Below, piece after piece: positions 12,064 through 29,000 of a DNA stretch of 64,000 nucleotides. The position numbers and the translations under genes are program-made. The notes under the pieces are model-generated. The model ran no database searches. It saw only the letters and a list, made by a program, of their open reading frames with translations, and was not told where the DNA came from. The stretch is from Eumeta japonica (lineage: Eukaryota; Arthropoda; Insecta; Lepidoptera; Psychidae): assembly GCA_005406025.1 (NCBI GenBank), contig BGZK01000885.1:62001-126000 (forward strand), read 5' to 3'. Positions within the stretch are counted from its first letter, which is position 1. Every line of letters begins with the position of its first letter.

Positions 12064-12226
12064 TTACAGTACAACGCACGAAATTATGCCTCTGTGAAGT
12101 TAGTCATGAAAGCGTCGCAATGGCGTAAAGTAAGCAAGTAGGGTGGAAAGGTCGGGGAGTGTTGAGCCTGCACAATGCATCGTTCGCGGGCAATTAGAGC
12201 GGCAAAGTTTCGTGCGTTATACTGTA
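12064..12226 (+). mobile_element. MITE with TTACAGTACAACGCAC terminal repeats, copy 1
   Basis: The element begins TTACAGTACAACGCACGAAA and ends GTGCGTTATACTGTA. The interior (GAAGTTAGTCATGAAAGCGT, GGTCGGGGAGTG, GCAATTAGAGCGGC) matches, end to end, the reverse complement of 31774-31945. No coding capacity is seen. The superfamily is not determined. Confidence 0.65.
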
Positions 12227-12663
12227 CATGTACAAATAATTCTTACTAAAGAGTAAGTTTACAATAAAAACTTTTTTTTATTGTAAAGACAATAAAAAAG
12301 TTTTACAATTCATGCAGATTACATTCACACTCACTCCCATATTAAGTAGGTGTGCTGTTGTCACTGAGTTCTGATGTGCTTCTGCTTAGATTTGTGTTGA
12401 TGGACATTGGAATTGTATGAATGAATGAAAACATGTAGATAATGTGTAATTTTAATCCTTAATACTAGTTATAGCCAATGAAGAGTAGTTTGTGTCGACA
12501 AATCACAGAATTATCCCCTAACTCTCAACTGTTGTTCTGTGGCTTCCATTATCAGCTCAGCAACATATGAGAGCTCCTGCATTCAAGCAATTGAATAAGT
12601 AATTAAAAACTCATTATATATGTGCCTATAACATTTGAAGTTTCGCTCGATCCCTCTGGGATT

Positions 12664-12735
12664 CCATATTAGATCCTTACAAAAAATACATACACGCGAA
12701 AAAAGAACCACCTCCTTTTTGAAGTCGGTTGAATC
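12664..12735 (-). repeat. Fragment of lepidopteran repeat abutting the distal kinase exon
   Basis: The minus strand reads CAACCGACTTCAAAAAGGAG then GTGGTTCTT, a phrase I recall as very common at the 3' ends of lepidopteran dispersed elements. It stops about 65 bases before the acceptor of exon 12800-13001. Confidence 0.45.
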
Positions 12736-12799
12736 TACGCTTTATGTTCGATTCTAAATACGCACCTTGAACAGATTTCTCACTGTCCTTTGTCCACAG

Positions 12800-13001
12800 C
12801 GACCGTCTGCCGGCGTCAGCCACCTTGAGACATCCGTGGCTGATCCAGTCGGCGCTGTGCACGGAGCTGCACGTCACCAAGACCAAGCTGAAACGCTACG
12901 TCATCAAAAAGCGCTGGGCGAAGGCCGTGGCCGCGGTCATAGCCCTGAAGAGGATGGGCGCCAGATTCGAAGACGTCCACGACGTGGAAGCGGCCAAATG
13001 A
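12800..13001 (+). CDS. Strn-Mlck: MLCK-like kinase, distal alternative terminal exon with basic regulatory tail
   Basis: The acceptor TTTGTCCACAG precedes a C that completes the same split glycine codon as at 3866. The frame reads DRLPASATLRHPWLIQ (subdomain XI, His-Pro-Trp), then a linker, then KTKLKRYVIKKRW followed by AKAVAAVIALKRMG, and ends at TGA (12999-13001). The basic-hydrophobic segment aligns in position and character with the autoinhibitory/calmodulin-binding region that follows the kinase domain in vertebrate MLCK, where Arg/Lys clusters surround an anchoring Trp. This isoform therefore has the classical Ca2+/calmodulin-regulated layout. The exon sits 9.7 kb downstream of exon 2901-3053. 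A lepidopteran repeat fragment (about 12664-12735) ends only about 65 bases before the acceptor. The three exons 200+153+202 bases give exactly 185 codons including the stop. Confidence 0.85.
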
Positions 13002-14750
13002 AATACGTATTCGACGAAAATTTCGTCATATTTTTAAATTAAAATAATTCAATAACTAATTGAAAATTCTAAAATCTTCATTCGACTAACGCAATCAGAG
13101 GCTTTGTAACTTATTTTAAATTAACTTAATGTAGCACTACACATGAAACAAATCAAACATACATTAGGTGACAATATTGAGTTTTATAGTTATTTACAGC
13201 GTATCCATCTTGTTTCTGTATATTGTTACTGTGGACTTGAAAACTTGAACCAAACAGATTTTTCTATTCAGAAATGATAAAATAAGAAGATAAATAGTTT
13301 GCAACTCAATTTTAGTCATTAATCAAAAAAATTACCTGTTGGTTAGAGGATGCTTGAGAAAAAAATCTCATTTCTCACTAAATATAATACATTCAAAATG
13401 TAATTTGATACGTAATTCAGTATTTTGGAAATTAAATATAAATCAGTACTTTATCAAAACGATGCTTGGAAGACAAAACCTAAAATGTTTTCATGTTGTT
13501 TTAAACTCAATTTTCCTAGAAAACCCACATCCCTTGGTTAAGCCCAAGTTTCTTGCACTTTCGATTATAAAAACAATATAAAATTATTTGCATATTTCGC
13601 ACTTATCTCTTTCTAGGTGGGCATCGGCTCACGCGCACTGCACCTCCACTATCCATTATTAATTATTGTAGTTAAACGATAGCCACTACACAGCATTTAA
13701 ATTTTTGGCAAATTTCGATTCGGAAAAAATAAAAAATATACATCTATAAATATGCAATAACTCTACTACCATATTACGAATTTGTTTACACTATTGTAAA
13801 AGTTAATTTGAATATTACAAATAATTCCAATGTAATATAATAAAAAGGTCCAATAGCAAACTGTTTTCAATAATCATTTTGAAAATTGTGCGTAATGTAA
13901 TAAATGTTTTTAGTGAAAACATCATACTGTATACATTCTATATAAGTTTTATGCCAATATTCCAAGAAACAAATATTTTTAAGTGCTTCTGGGGCAAGTA
14001 GCCATGTAAAAACTAAAACATGCAGCACCCAAATTAGTATCGCAAGATCTGAATAAATTAGAAAAAAATGGTTGTAAGAACTTAAAAAAAATAGTATTTG
14101 ATAGATTTGTAAATAACGTTATTGATAACACTTAACAACTAAATAAAGACATTAACATTTAATTATGGTTTGTGTTTAGGAATCTCTTAAGTGTATTATA
14201 GGTATAAAAAAAAAACTAACATTATTCACAGGTTGATCATAAACTTTGGGAATACAAAATTTGCATTTATAATTTTCATCAAATGACAAACCATAAAGAC
14301 AAGTTGTTTAAATTAGAGAATGTATCTCATCTAATAAAAATTCTTGTTTACATAATTTTGTTTTATTCTATATTCCTTTGATGTGTATAAGGCAAAACTA
14401 CTAATTAGTAACTTCTTTTATATAGAAAATATACTAATTTTCTTTAGCACAAGCCATGTCCTATGGCATATAGATGACAACTGTCTTGAGACTAGAATGA
14501 CAGGAAGACGAAACCATGTAAAACTGATATATATAAACCATATTTACAAATACAACTAAAGACCACATTTATCTGGATGGTACCATATGTTTTGGAATGT
14601 GGTTCTAATTTTGTAACTAAATGTATATTTTTGAATCTACATGTGTTTAAAAAATTACATATACTGAATATCTGTTTATTTTAAAATAAATCTACTCTCA
14701 TAATTAGTACTTTTCTTTTTTTGTAATTTTAATAGGATGTTAGAGGGCGG
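13002..14750. other. Intergenic AT-rich DNA between the kinase and RpS16 3' ends
   Basis: Presumed 3' UTR of the distal kinase isoform followed by AT-rich DNA. AATAAA-like hexamers occur near 13731 and 14141. The frame at 13339-13581 shows no domain. Confidence 0.5.
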
Positions 14751-14758
14751 CATGGTTT

Positions 14759-15065
14759 AAAGATGTAGTGACTAGAGTAGAAAGAAGTATGTTGCAGTGG
14801 TTTGGCCATCTGGAAAGGTGAATGAAAATGGACTGACAAAATAAAATCTAAAGAGCGAATGTGTGATGGAAATGTCGACAAGGGTCGCCCTAGAAAACCC
14901 TATGCAGACCATATTGATGGCATATTAAAAAAGGGACAAATTTTAAGCACCCACAACCGACGAGCTTGCATGAAAAGATTGATGGACGTCAGTGAGGCAA
15001 GAGAGATACGCAAAGATCACACCGTGCGGAAATCTGTAGTCGCTGCTTACCCTTCTGGGAAATAG
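14759..15065 (+). pseudogene. RTE-like non-LTR retrotransposon reverse transcriptase, C-terminal fossil
   Basis: One frame reads KDVVTRVERSMLQWFGHLER. After a frameshift and stops, a second frame reads CDGNVDKGRPRKPYADHIDG, then ILKKGQILSTHNRRACMKRL and MDVSEAREI. The (R)VERxxLxWFGHLER and GRPRKxYxDHI blocks are typical of the region after the reverse-transcriptase domain in insect non-LTR elements, and similar tails are abundant in lepidopteran genomes. The copy is 5'-truncated and broken. It lies just beyond the 3' end of RpS16. Confidence 0.65.
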
Positions 15066-15260
15066 GCGTGAGTTTATATTATTATTATTACAATTATTTT
15101 AATAGAATTTGTTTCATTCATTTAAGTACATAATTTATAATATGTTTTAATTTCTTTTGCTTTTCAGATAGATGTCACTCTTGCACTGGTAACTATTGTT
15201 TCAATATACATAATATCAATAAATCACAGTAAATAAAAATAACTTCTTTTTCCTTAATTA

Positions 15261-15266
15261 TTTATT
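15261..15266 (-). terminator. RpS16: RpS16 polyadenylation signal
   Basis: The complement of TTTATT is a canonical AATAAA about 67 bases past the stop codon, the usual spacing for a short ribosomal-protein 3' UTR. Confidence 0.75.
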
Positions 15267-15332
15267 CCGCCACACAATATTGTATCAATCAGAAAATTCA
15301 CACAAAACTGTATGACGTGTGGAAAAATATAT

Positions 15333-20927
<5,595 letters not shown>

Positions 20928-20930
20928 TTT

Positions 20931-20947
20931 GACAGAAAAGAATAAGA
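20931..20947 (-). promoter_or_regulatory. RpS16: Polypyrimidine (TOP-like) leader of RpS16
   Basis: On the minus strand the bases just before the ATG read TCTTATTCTTTTCTGTC, an almost pure pyrimidine run. Such terminal oligopyrimidine starts are the rule for ribosomal-protein mRNAs and link translation to growth signalling. The exact transcription start inside or just upstream of this run is inferred. Confidence 0.65.
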
Positions 20948-23640
20948 CGATGTTGCCATAGCTATGACCATACCATACAAATGAAATAATTATAGATCTC
21001 TTTGGGTGATTTTTTATGATTTATAATACGTGGTTGAAATTCATCACTGGTTTATAAAAAATGATAAATCTAAAAGTATATAATTTAAAATTCGTACATT
21101 GATTTATAAATTTATATGCCTCACAGCTGAAATTTAAATTTTCGTGAGATTTAAAACAAAAATAATAAAATATTTACTTTTAATGAGAAATAATGTATAC
21201 ATATTCTTATATGTAAAGAAGAAGCATATATTTTTTTCATTTGCTTTCAGCGAGTTGCAATAAAAAATATCTATGATAAATGCTAAACTCAAACTAGCAT
21301 TTGACAGAAATATATGACAAATAAAACGGTTGATGTTTATGAATTGCATTGTTTTTTCTTTGTGAGTAAGCCGCCTTAGAAGTTGTGATAATTACCATCA
21401 TTAAGCGCTACCGTTATTACTATTATTATTGTTATTATTTTGGTAATTTCATTAACTACCACTTACCATCACTCTATGAGATGAACCAAATACAAATGAA
21501 ACGAATGCGTGCCACTAAAAAGTAAATGACTATTTTACAGTCTCATCAATCCTAATCGCATCGTGACTGTTGAAGTTGTTCAATTTTTTGTGTCCTGACG
21601 TGTGTGATCTTACCGTTTGGATGTTGACTATCCAAATAGAGCAATTGTAAGTGATGGGTTTTAATTTTGCCTTTTATTTCAATAACTATACGTCGTAATT
21701 ATAAATAATTTATTAATAAATGGCATTACAATATTATATGATAGGATCGCTTATCTTGTTTTGGAAAAGTAAAACAATGGAAACAAAATGTACTTAAGGC
21801 TGATATATTTAAACGTTTTTGTGGGTAAACCTAAGCTCTTGTATGTCATTTCTCCTTGATTTTTTTTCCTTGGTAAGCACGTGTATGAAAACGTCTCTGA
21901 ATGTCAGCTTAAATATTTTGGTACATATTTGCTACCTATTGTATTCGTATAAAATGGCATTGTTATTACAGCCGAAAAGGATTCCAAAAACTTTAAAATA
22001 CTTTAAATCATGATAAGCAAAGGTAAGCATCATAAAAGTACAGTAGAAAACATAATTTAGTTATCATTAAAAATTACAAACAAATAAATAATCATGTCAG
22101 TTATTTGTATAAAACTTTCACATTAACATCAGTAAGTTATTTAATAAAATGCTTCCCTTTATTATTTTTGTTTGTTACTGCAAAACAGATTATATAAATC
22201 TCAATATTTACTACATATTATTATAATACTACTATATTTGTGCTTTATTTTTATGGCATTCTTTTGCGTCTTTCTGTAAGTGATAATAATTTTATTGGTA
22301 AAAACAGTTTATTGAAAGATGTTATCGTATTTTAAATAATTATAAATAATAAAAAACTATTTTTAATTTTTAAAAAGCAGTTTCTAGAGGAGTATAATAG
22401 ATGGCGCTCAAGTAATTTTAGGAAATTAATTTTGTCAAACTATTGAAATATTATCTGACATACTTTGATTGATTCTGTTTTTTTGGCGTTGATTTTTATA
22501 TATTCGTGTTTATTGTTTTGTGTTATTAATATAGAATATAAAAAAAAAGAACATGCTTCCAAGTTTTTGCAGATTATTTTCATATTCACATAATTTTATG
22601 ACATTACTTATTCATATAAAAGACGACTTCTAAATAGACCATATTATTCTGTTCTGTTTTATCAATGTAGTATATTACATTATTTTCGACAAGTTTTACA
22701 AATGTAAAATAATATTATTTGCTGTCACCAAGATTTTATTACTTTTTTTTTATTAGTTCCTTATTCTAAAATAAATTTTCCTACATAATCTGACACGAAG
22801 TCAGGAACAGCCATTGGGAATTACTTTGCATACTTAGTGATTACTTTTCAACAATAAACCATTGTCATTTTAATTTCTATTTTTTCATGTATTATATTCA
22901 TTATTATTAAAACCATCAGCAGGCAACATTAAAGTAACATATGATATAGTCGTTTTAATGCCAATTTATGCAATTTAGTGAGAATATAGCAATTTTACGA
23001 ATTTATTGTTGTCTAGCTACATAGTGGCTCTATACGTCCATCATCATAATAAATTTACAGATTTATAATCGTCTTCGAAATTTTATGTTTTAGAACATGA
23101 TATCAATATATTCACAAAATATAAAAATCGCTTTCGTTTTAACTATAGATTTTTTCTGACATTTGTCGAAAGCTATATTCATAGATGAATATATAGAAAG
23201 CTATATTCTAGCCTTGTATATATATATATATATACACAAAGCTAGAATATATATATTCTAGCGTTGTGTGTATGTATATATACAAAGCTAGAATATAGCC
23301 AGGGCTTAGCAACTCTAAATAAAATGAAATAGTGACCTCCGTGATTTTACTTCATAAACTAGGTTTTGACATTATAAATACTGCCCTATAGAAAACATCG
23401 AGGCAAGCAAATGCTGAACAATAATTTATTACTATCAACAGTGCAGCTATCGAAATATTGCTGCTTTTATTAATATCTATCTAACTACCGCCACCTTTTA
23501 GTTACAACAAGAATTTACAAATATATTTAATAGGCGTTATTTTAAGAAATAATATAAAACTGCCATCTAGCGCTTTGAAATTGTACATTCAAATATGAGC
23601 TGCCATCTGTCATCGAATAGTAAAACTTATTAGGTTCGTG
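20948..23640. other. Upstream intergenic DNA between RpS16 and the 23.6 kb CpG block
   Basis: AT-rich, with no recognised exon. A TA-rich palindromic microsatellite lies at about 23200-23300. Motifs resembling CTCF sites occur at 22396-22409, 23560-23573 and 23599-23609. Confidence 0.5.
23168..23300. repeat. Palindromic (TA)n / GCTAGAATAT repeat cluster
   Basis: GCTATATTC and GCTAGAATAT and their complements alternate several times around a (TA)n tract: AGCTATATTCTAGCCTTGTA, AAAGCTAGAATATATATATT, CTAGCGTTGTGTG, AAGCTAGAATATAGCC. The arms can form large alternative hairpins. Confidence 0.6.
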
Positions 23641-23649
23641 TCTAGGTAT

Positions 23650-23958
23650 CAAGGTGGGAGGGACAACAGCAGCAACCGTATGTGACTCACCTGAGCGCGC
23701 CTATACGACATCAGATGGACATCAGCCATCAGCATTCAAGAAGTGTCTCAGGCGCGGCGCGCGGGACGGTAGCGCACGTACGCGATGCACCGTGAAAAAG
23801 TGTCGCTCCCGCGCTGAGCAAAACAGTGTGAATGTATTGTTCTTGTGGTGAAACTGTGGTTTATTGTTTAAAATATACTGGCTGATTAAAGAACGATTTC
23901 TAAAGTGGATCAGTTTTCTATACATATTTTGAATTTTGTAAGGAAAAGACCGGCATAG
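23650..23958 (+). other. Candidate 5' non-coding first exon with CpG-rich promoter
   Basis: A CpG-rich block (about 23685-23820, with GCGCGGCGCGCGGGACGG) passes into AT-rich sequence ending ACCGGCATAG|GTGAGT, a full-consensus splice donor at 23959. Frames inside are short and end quickly, so the exon would be untranslated. The layout resembles the promoter and first exon of a + strand gene whose coding exons lie far downstream, perhaps at 48 and 62 kb. The start is not determined; TCAGTT initiator-like words occur in the block. Confidence 0.35.
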
Positions 23959-24041
23959 GTGAGTTTTGAAAATTGCTATAGTAAAAACTTAAATATTTTT
24001 ATCGCTATTATAATTAATGAAAAGATTAAAATTTCTTTAAA

Positions 24042-24080
24042 ATTGCGGATTTTTAAATGCATTATTTAAAAATCCGCAAT
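24042..24080. repeat. Perfect 17-bp hairpin
   Basis: ATTGCGGATTTTTAAAT (24042-24058) and its exact complement (24064-24080) are separated by five bases. This is far longer than the chance palindromes nearby. It lies 83 bases after the candidate splice donor at 23959. Confidence 0.6.
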
Positions 24081-25084
24081 ATTTATCTTCGTTTATAGCC
24101 TACTTAATAAAATGATAGATGTATTTTTAGATAGTATTTAATATATTTTTATACTGAAAATTTGGCATAAAATTAAGTACTTGATTAAGTATTAAACCTA
24201 ATTTGAATATACATACAATATAAATATATATTCTCGATATCTGCTCTTATTATTTATAGAAAATGCCTATGTAAACATTTAGTTTTTCTTCGTACAATGC
24301 TCATCGGTGATTCACGTTAGAATGTGGTCAGCGGTTGAGCAAATTCATTGGGAAAATGCTTAAACCGTTGACTAAGTACATCACTCAATATGAGTAAAGT
24401 GAACTCGGTGCAAAAAGAATATAATTTCTAAAACGTAAACAATATTTTTATACTTAATGTAGCTATTCATTATTTAATAAAATACACCTTAATTGCTATT
24501 TTATGATAGGTATCCACTTGTTTCTAATAGACGCATAAATCGCTTATAAATAAGTAAATAGTTGTTATTTAACTGCATATATATGTCTAAAAGAAAGAGA
24601 AAAAAAAAACATATTCCTGAGACAACTATTTAGAGAATTAACTCGATTAGTGCGATACTCTTATATATGTATATGTATTTAACGCAGCTACGTCACCCTA
24701 AGGAGGTTTTCCAATATTAATCCTTCCTATCCAGTTAAATCGAAGAAACATGAAAATCGGCCTTGAAAAAGACCTTGATCATTGTAATACTACAATGATC
24801 ACTACGTAATTCTTTTGTGGGTTTTTAAGTTTTTTTTTATATCTATATACAAATACAGACCGTGTGAAACAACTTATGTTAAACACCTGCCTCGACAATA
24901 AAACATTTTTTACAATAAATACACTTTTTGAGAATACCTACGAACGCGCGTGTACACTCGCCGTAATTCGGACTTCATCTTTTTTTCCTCGAGTCATAGA
25001 TATTTGTACACAATTGCGCTTAAAAGTCACGTCGAGCTTTTGCAAGTTAGGCACTCTGGGGTAGTTAATATTTAGGTTAATATT

Positions 25085-25115
25085 AAGCTGTGCTTTATGG
25101 GCTAAAGCACAGCTT
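25085..25115. repeat. Perfect 13-bp hairpin
   Basis: AAGCTGTGCTTTA and TAAAGCACAGCTT flank the loop TGGGC. The stem is too short for a microRNA precursor as it stands. Confidence 0.55.
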
Positions 25116-25543
25116 TCATACATAGGTATTAAGTTTTATCAAACATTTCGCATCTTGGTGAAGATTCCAAGGAATATTATTACCTCATGATGATCTATTT
25201 GTCACCATTATACATAACAGTCATTTACCGTCGATTGACTATATGTCTATAAATATTATTAACTCCAACTGTCTATCCGTTTAAGTTCTTTTCAAGCGAG
25301 AACCACTTATTCGATTTACATTTTTTTAAATTCATAACTATGTGTTGTCTGGTCAGATTATAGGATATATTTTCTTATGTAATGTAACGTGAGAAATAAG
25401 CAGTGACGATAATGGTGAATCAGTTCTGCAAAAAGACGCTTTTGGGGCGCTCAAACGACTTACGCTGAGTTAAGCATAAAAGTTATATCTAATTAATGTG
25501 CTACATAATAATAGATCTAAAAAAAACCTACAAGAAATTCCTC

Positions 25544-25579
25544 TTTAGCATATGTCTATAGATGTAGACATATGCTAAA
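25544..25579. repeat. Perfect 15-bp hairpin
   Basis: TTTAGCATATGTCTA and TAGACATATGCTAAA flank the loop TAGATG. It is the third strong hairpin within 1.6 kb downstream of the candidate first exon. Confidence 0.55.
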
Positions 25580-25599
25580 ATGCCCCTAGGGTAAATTCA

Positions 25600-26020
25600 A
25601 ACAGCGTTGGATCACACTAGGGGCAGTCCGGGCTAGTGCCCGGGACGGCAAATTTTCTATTCTAGGGCGGCAAAATTTGGAAAGTGAAAAAAAATTTTTG
25701 GTGGTTTCAAAATTGCTCAATATAATTAAATAATTGTCCTATCTTATCATTTTTCGTTTAAGTCATGTTTGCCTGTGAAAAAGAAATAAAAAATTAACAC
25801 AATTATGAATCGTCCTTAGTGCAAAATTTGTAATTCTTAGAGCAAAAATATATTTTTTTTATGTTATTAAAATACATAATAAATTTCCTGCAATAAATTA
25901 GTTATTTAAATTTTTCAAAAATAAGTTATCAAAACTATAACTTTAAGTAAAATTTCAGTGTTGGGGTTGCATTTTCTACAATGCCTTGAAACGGCACTAA
26001 GTTTAAATCCGGCCCCGATT
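25600..26020. repeat. Probable old transposon-derived repeat
   Basis: Contains AGTCCGGGCTAGTGCCCGGG, TAGGGCGGCAAAATTTGG and, 300 bases on, TGCCTTGAAACGGCAC..AAATCCGGCCCCG. These G/C-rich phrases in AT-rich surroundings look like the worn ends of a dispersed DNA element. The family is not determined. Confidence 0.3.
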
Positions 26021-29000
26021 ATCCTAAATATGGCCCATAATAAGCGTTTAAGTATTTAGAACAACACCCAGAATTCAACGACGGACGACGGCCGGGGGTG
26101 GTGGGGGCGACACGATATTAACGCTACTTATTTATATATAAAAAAAAAACTAAACAATAATTCTGTAGTTCACGCGAGCGGGATCTCGGGCACAGCCAGT
26201 ACGCAGTTACTTTCAAAACACCATAATCCGTATTATTGTATAAGGAATCTTACGTTTCACAGATTCTTCTGGTATAATATATGCAATTTTGAAATATACT
26301 GTAATACAAATTATGTTTGTATGATAACAATGAATTTCACAGCAAAATGCATTTTTGCCTTTTGCTATCCTGCTATGTAAAACAAATCTACAGACAAGCA
26401 GCGGTGAGAATACCGAGTTGACCGCCTCCAACCTCCGCTTGACCACCGCGGAGGACTGAGCCCTTAATTTTTGATGATCATGGAAGGATTCGCCCGTGTC
26501 CCACTGCATGCATTAGTACCTACCCGACACAACAACCTATAAGGTGGTACCTTTGCCCTCGTACAATATAATAATACAACGTGACCAAAGTCATGTATTC
26601 AGTGACGTCATGAATCAATCGACAACCCCGAGAGGATGCAGCGATCGTCGTAGATCACCTGTCAATTCGGTTTTCAATCAGGGTAACGTAGGTTGACTGG
26701 ATCAAGGGGACGGACTCCAAGTCTTTTGGGAGGGTTGTTTTCCTTCAAACATACGTTACAGTTGGGTGAGAATGATCTGACGCCAAAGCGGGTAAACTCG
26801 CGGACTTCAGCTAAAGAGGATATTATTCTGTTCTGAATGCAATAGCCATGGAACGACAACAGCAACTTGATAAATAACCACGTTGAGTAAACTACCGCTG
26901 AATATTTATGAGATCTCCTCTATGCATTCCGGATTCGACGAACCCGCGTTCCGATTTGAATTTCGTTACGTTTTACACAATCATGCGAACGTTAGCGTAA
27001 TATTGATGTTATCTTAAAAAAAATAAATACGCGTTTAACGACTAGTCGATTTGTTGATATTTAATTACAGTCATCCAGTTTTACTTTATTACGATATAAT
27101 AAACGGTTTTAATGACGGCATTAGCACTCTCTTACCGACCGCATATATCATATCGAGTTAATGCTATGTGTACTTCGATTTGACATTTAACTTATTTATG
27201 AATATTTCCGGCGTCGTAAATAGTAACAATTATGAGATTAATAACGTTACATATTTAGTATCATACGTATGCTTAAATATTACATAAAATATTTAAATTT
27301 CTTACGATTGAAAATAAACTTGAACATATTTAAGTTTTTTGAGCTTCTATCTTTTATTTATGCAAAAAATGCCAGGTTATTAAATTTTAAACAACCACAT
27401 ATTTGAATACTTCAATAAAATATCAAAAATGTTTAACATTCAACATTATGCATTTTCCCATAGATAGGATAAATCTGGCGTTTTTGTTTTACCATAAACT
27501 AGACAAACGGCTGAATGCACTTCAACACCGTCACTACCACAGTCATGTTTTATCTAAGACATTCTTTAAACTGTGGACGGCACGCCCTCAGATTTTGCGT
27601 GCAGTCGGCGAATACGTGCGCAGAAGGGTTATCGAATTAGTCACTGCACGTGCCGGTGACGCGGCACACGTCTGACGTTCGCTGCGATATTTAAAACAAC
27701 TCTATATATTTATAAGTAGAGAGACACACTCGCCGCACGTTGCGTAATATTGGACGTTATCTACAAATTAGCATATTACGAAATATCAATTTTCTAGTAA
27801 TCCATCGATATTCATATACATAAGTGAAAGGCGGCTGCTTTTACGCGTCTTTCGGTCGGATCGGTGGTTTTTTTTTTTCTCTCGTGTCGAAAACTTCGGC
27901 GTGAGAGAACTAAATATTGCGTGTCAGTTCACTACGATCTTATGCGTGCGCTGTATTCCGAAACTAAGAGTTTCAAGTCACGCTAATTTTTGTCATCGCG
28001 TAAATAGCAACTGAACTATATGAAAAAAATAACTATTTAACAACGTATTTATTCTATAACGAAATAACTTTTTATACGTACATATATCACAGCTTGTTGA
28101 GTTTGTTATCATTTTTTTTTAACCGAACGGAAATAAAATAAAAAGTATAGCTCTTTAGTCTTCCCGGAGGAATAAAATAAAATTGTAATTATTGTAATTA
28201 ACTTTCAGCTATTTCGCGGAGTTTTCGATTCAGGACAGACAAATGATGTACACGCGCTGCAATACCAACCAACTGACATAAACATAAATACACAAAAGAC
28301 CAGTCGGATTTTAGTTTTTTTTTTATTAATCATAATTAAACGACTTTCAATCACTTGATATTTTCATACTTAATTGAATAAGCGTCTTATAAAAATATCA
28401 AATGTGTTAACAGGAGTGTTTCTCTCGATACAAGTATTCGCTTTACCTACTTGAATATTATCTATATGAATAAGGATTCGTATTATATATGCGCTATATG
28501 AGGTATATAAGTCCCAGAAATTATTTGACTCGACATATTAAGATTAGAGCGGTACCTCAAACTCTTCAGTTTATGACACGTGCGATAATGTTATATACAA
28601 CAAAAATACAACGCGATCAAATATTGCAATCAGTGTTGCCATTATGAATGCACGTTCATTTATTATGATATAAATGATCAAAAGATTTTAGTTATTGAAC
28701 GCACAAAAAAGTATTTTGAAACCGTCTCCAATGTTTGGTTAGATATATTTTCAAAGAAATTTGAAAACGAATTGAGTATAGGAAAAAGAGCGAATCACAA
28801 TTTATGCATTCACCTAATTGTTTTTTAATTACTATTAGAAAGGAAAATGGAATATACAAAGCTAATTTTATAACTTTTATTACAATCCTTATGTATTAAG
28901 ATTGCATAGATAAGATTTTTCCCTTTAGTCAAACTATGAGACGCCCAATAATTCTGAGATATTGATCTCGAAAGATTTTATACAAAAGTAAACAAGTGGA

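Noticed and set aside
26213..26509. 98-codon minus frame near a GC-rich word cluster
   Set aside because: No domain; the GC-rich part (about 26400-26500) looks like a dispersed repeat fragment rather than an exon.
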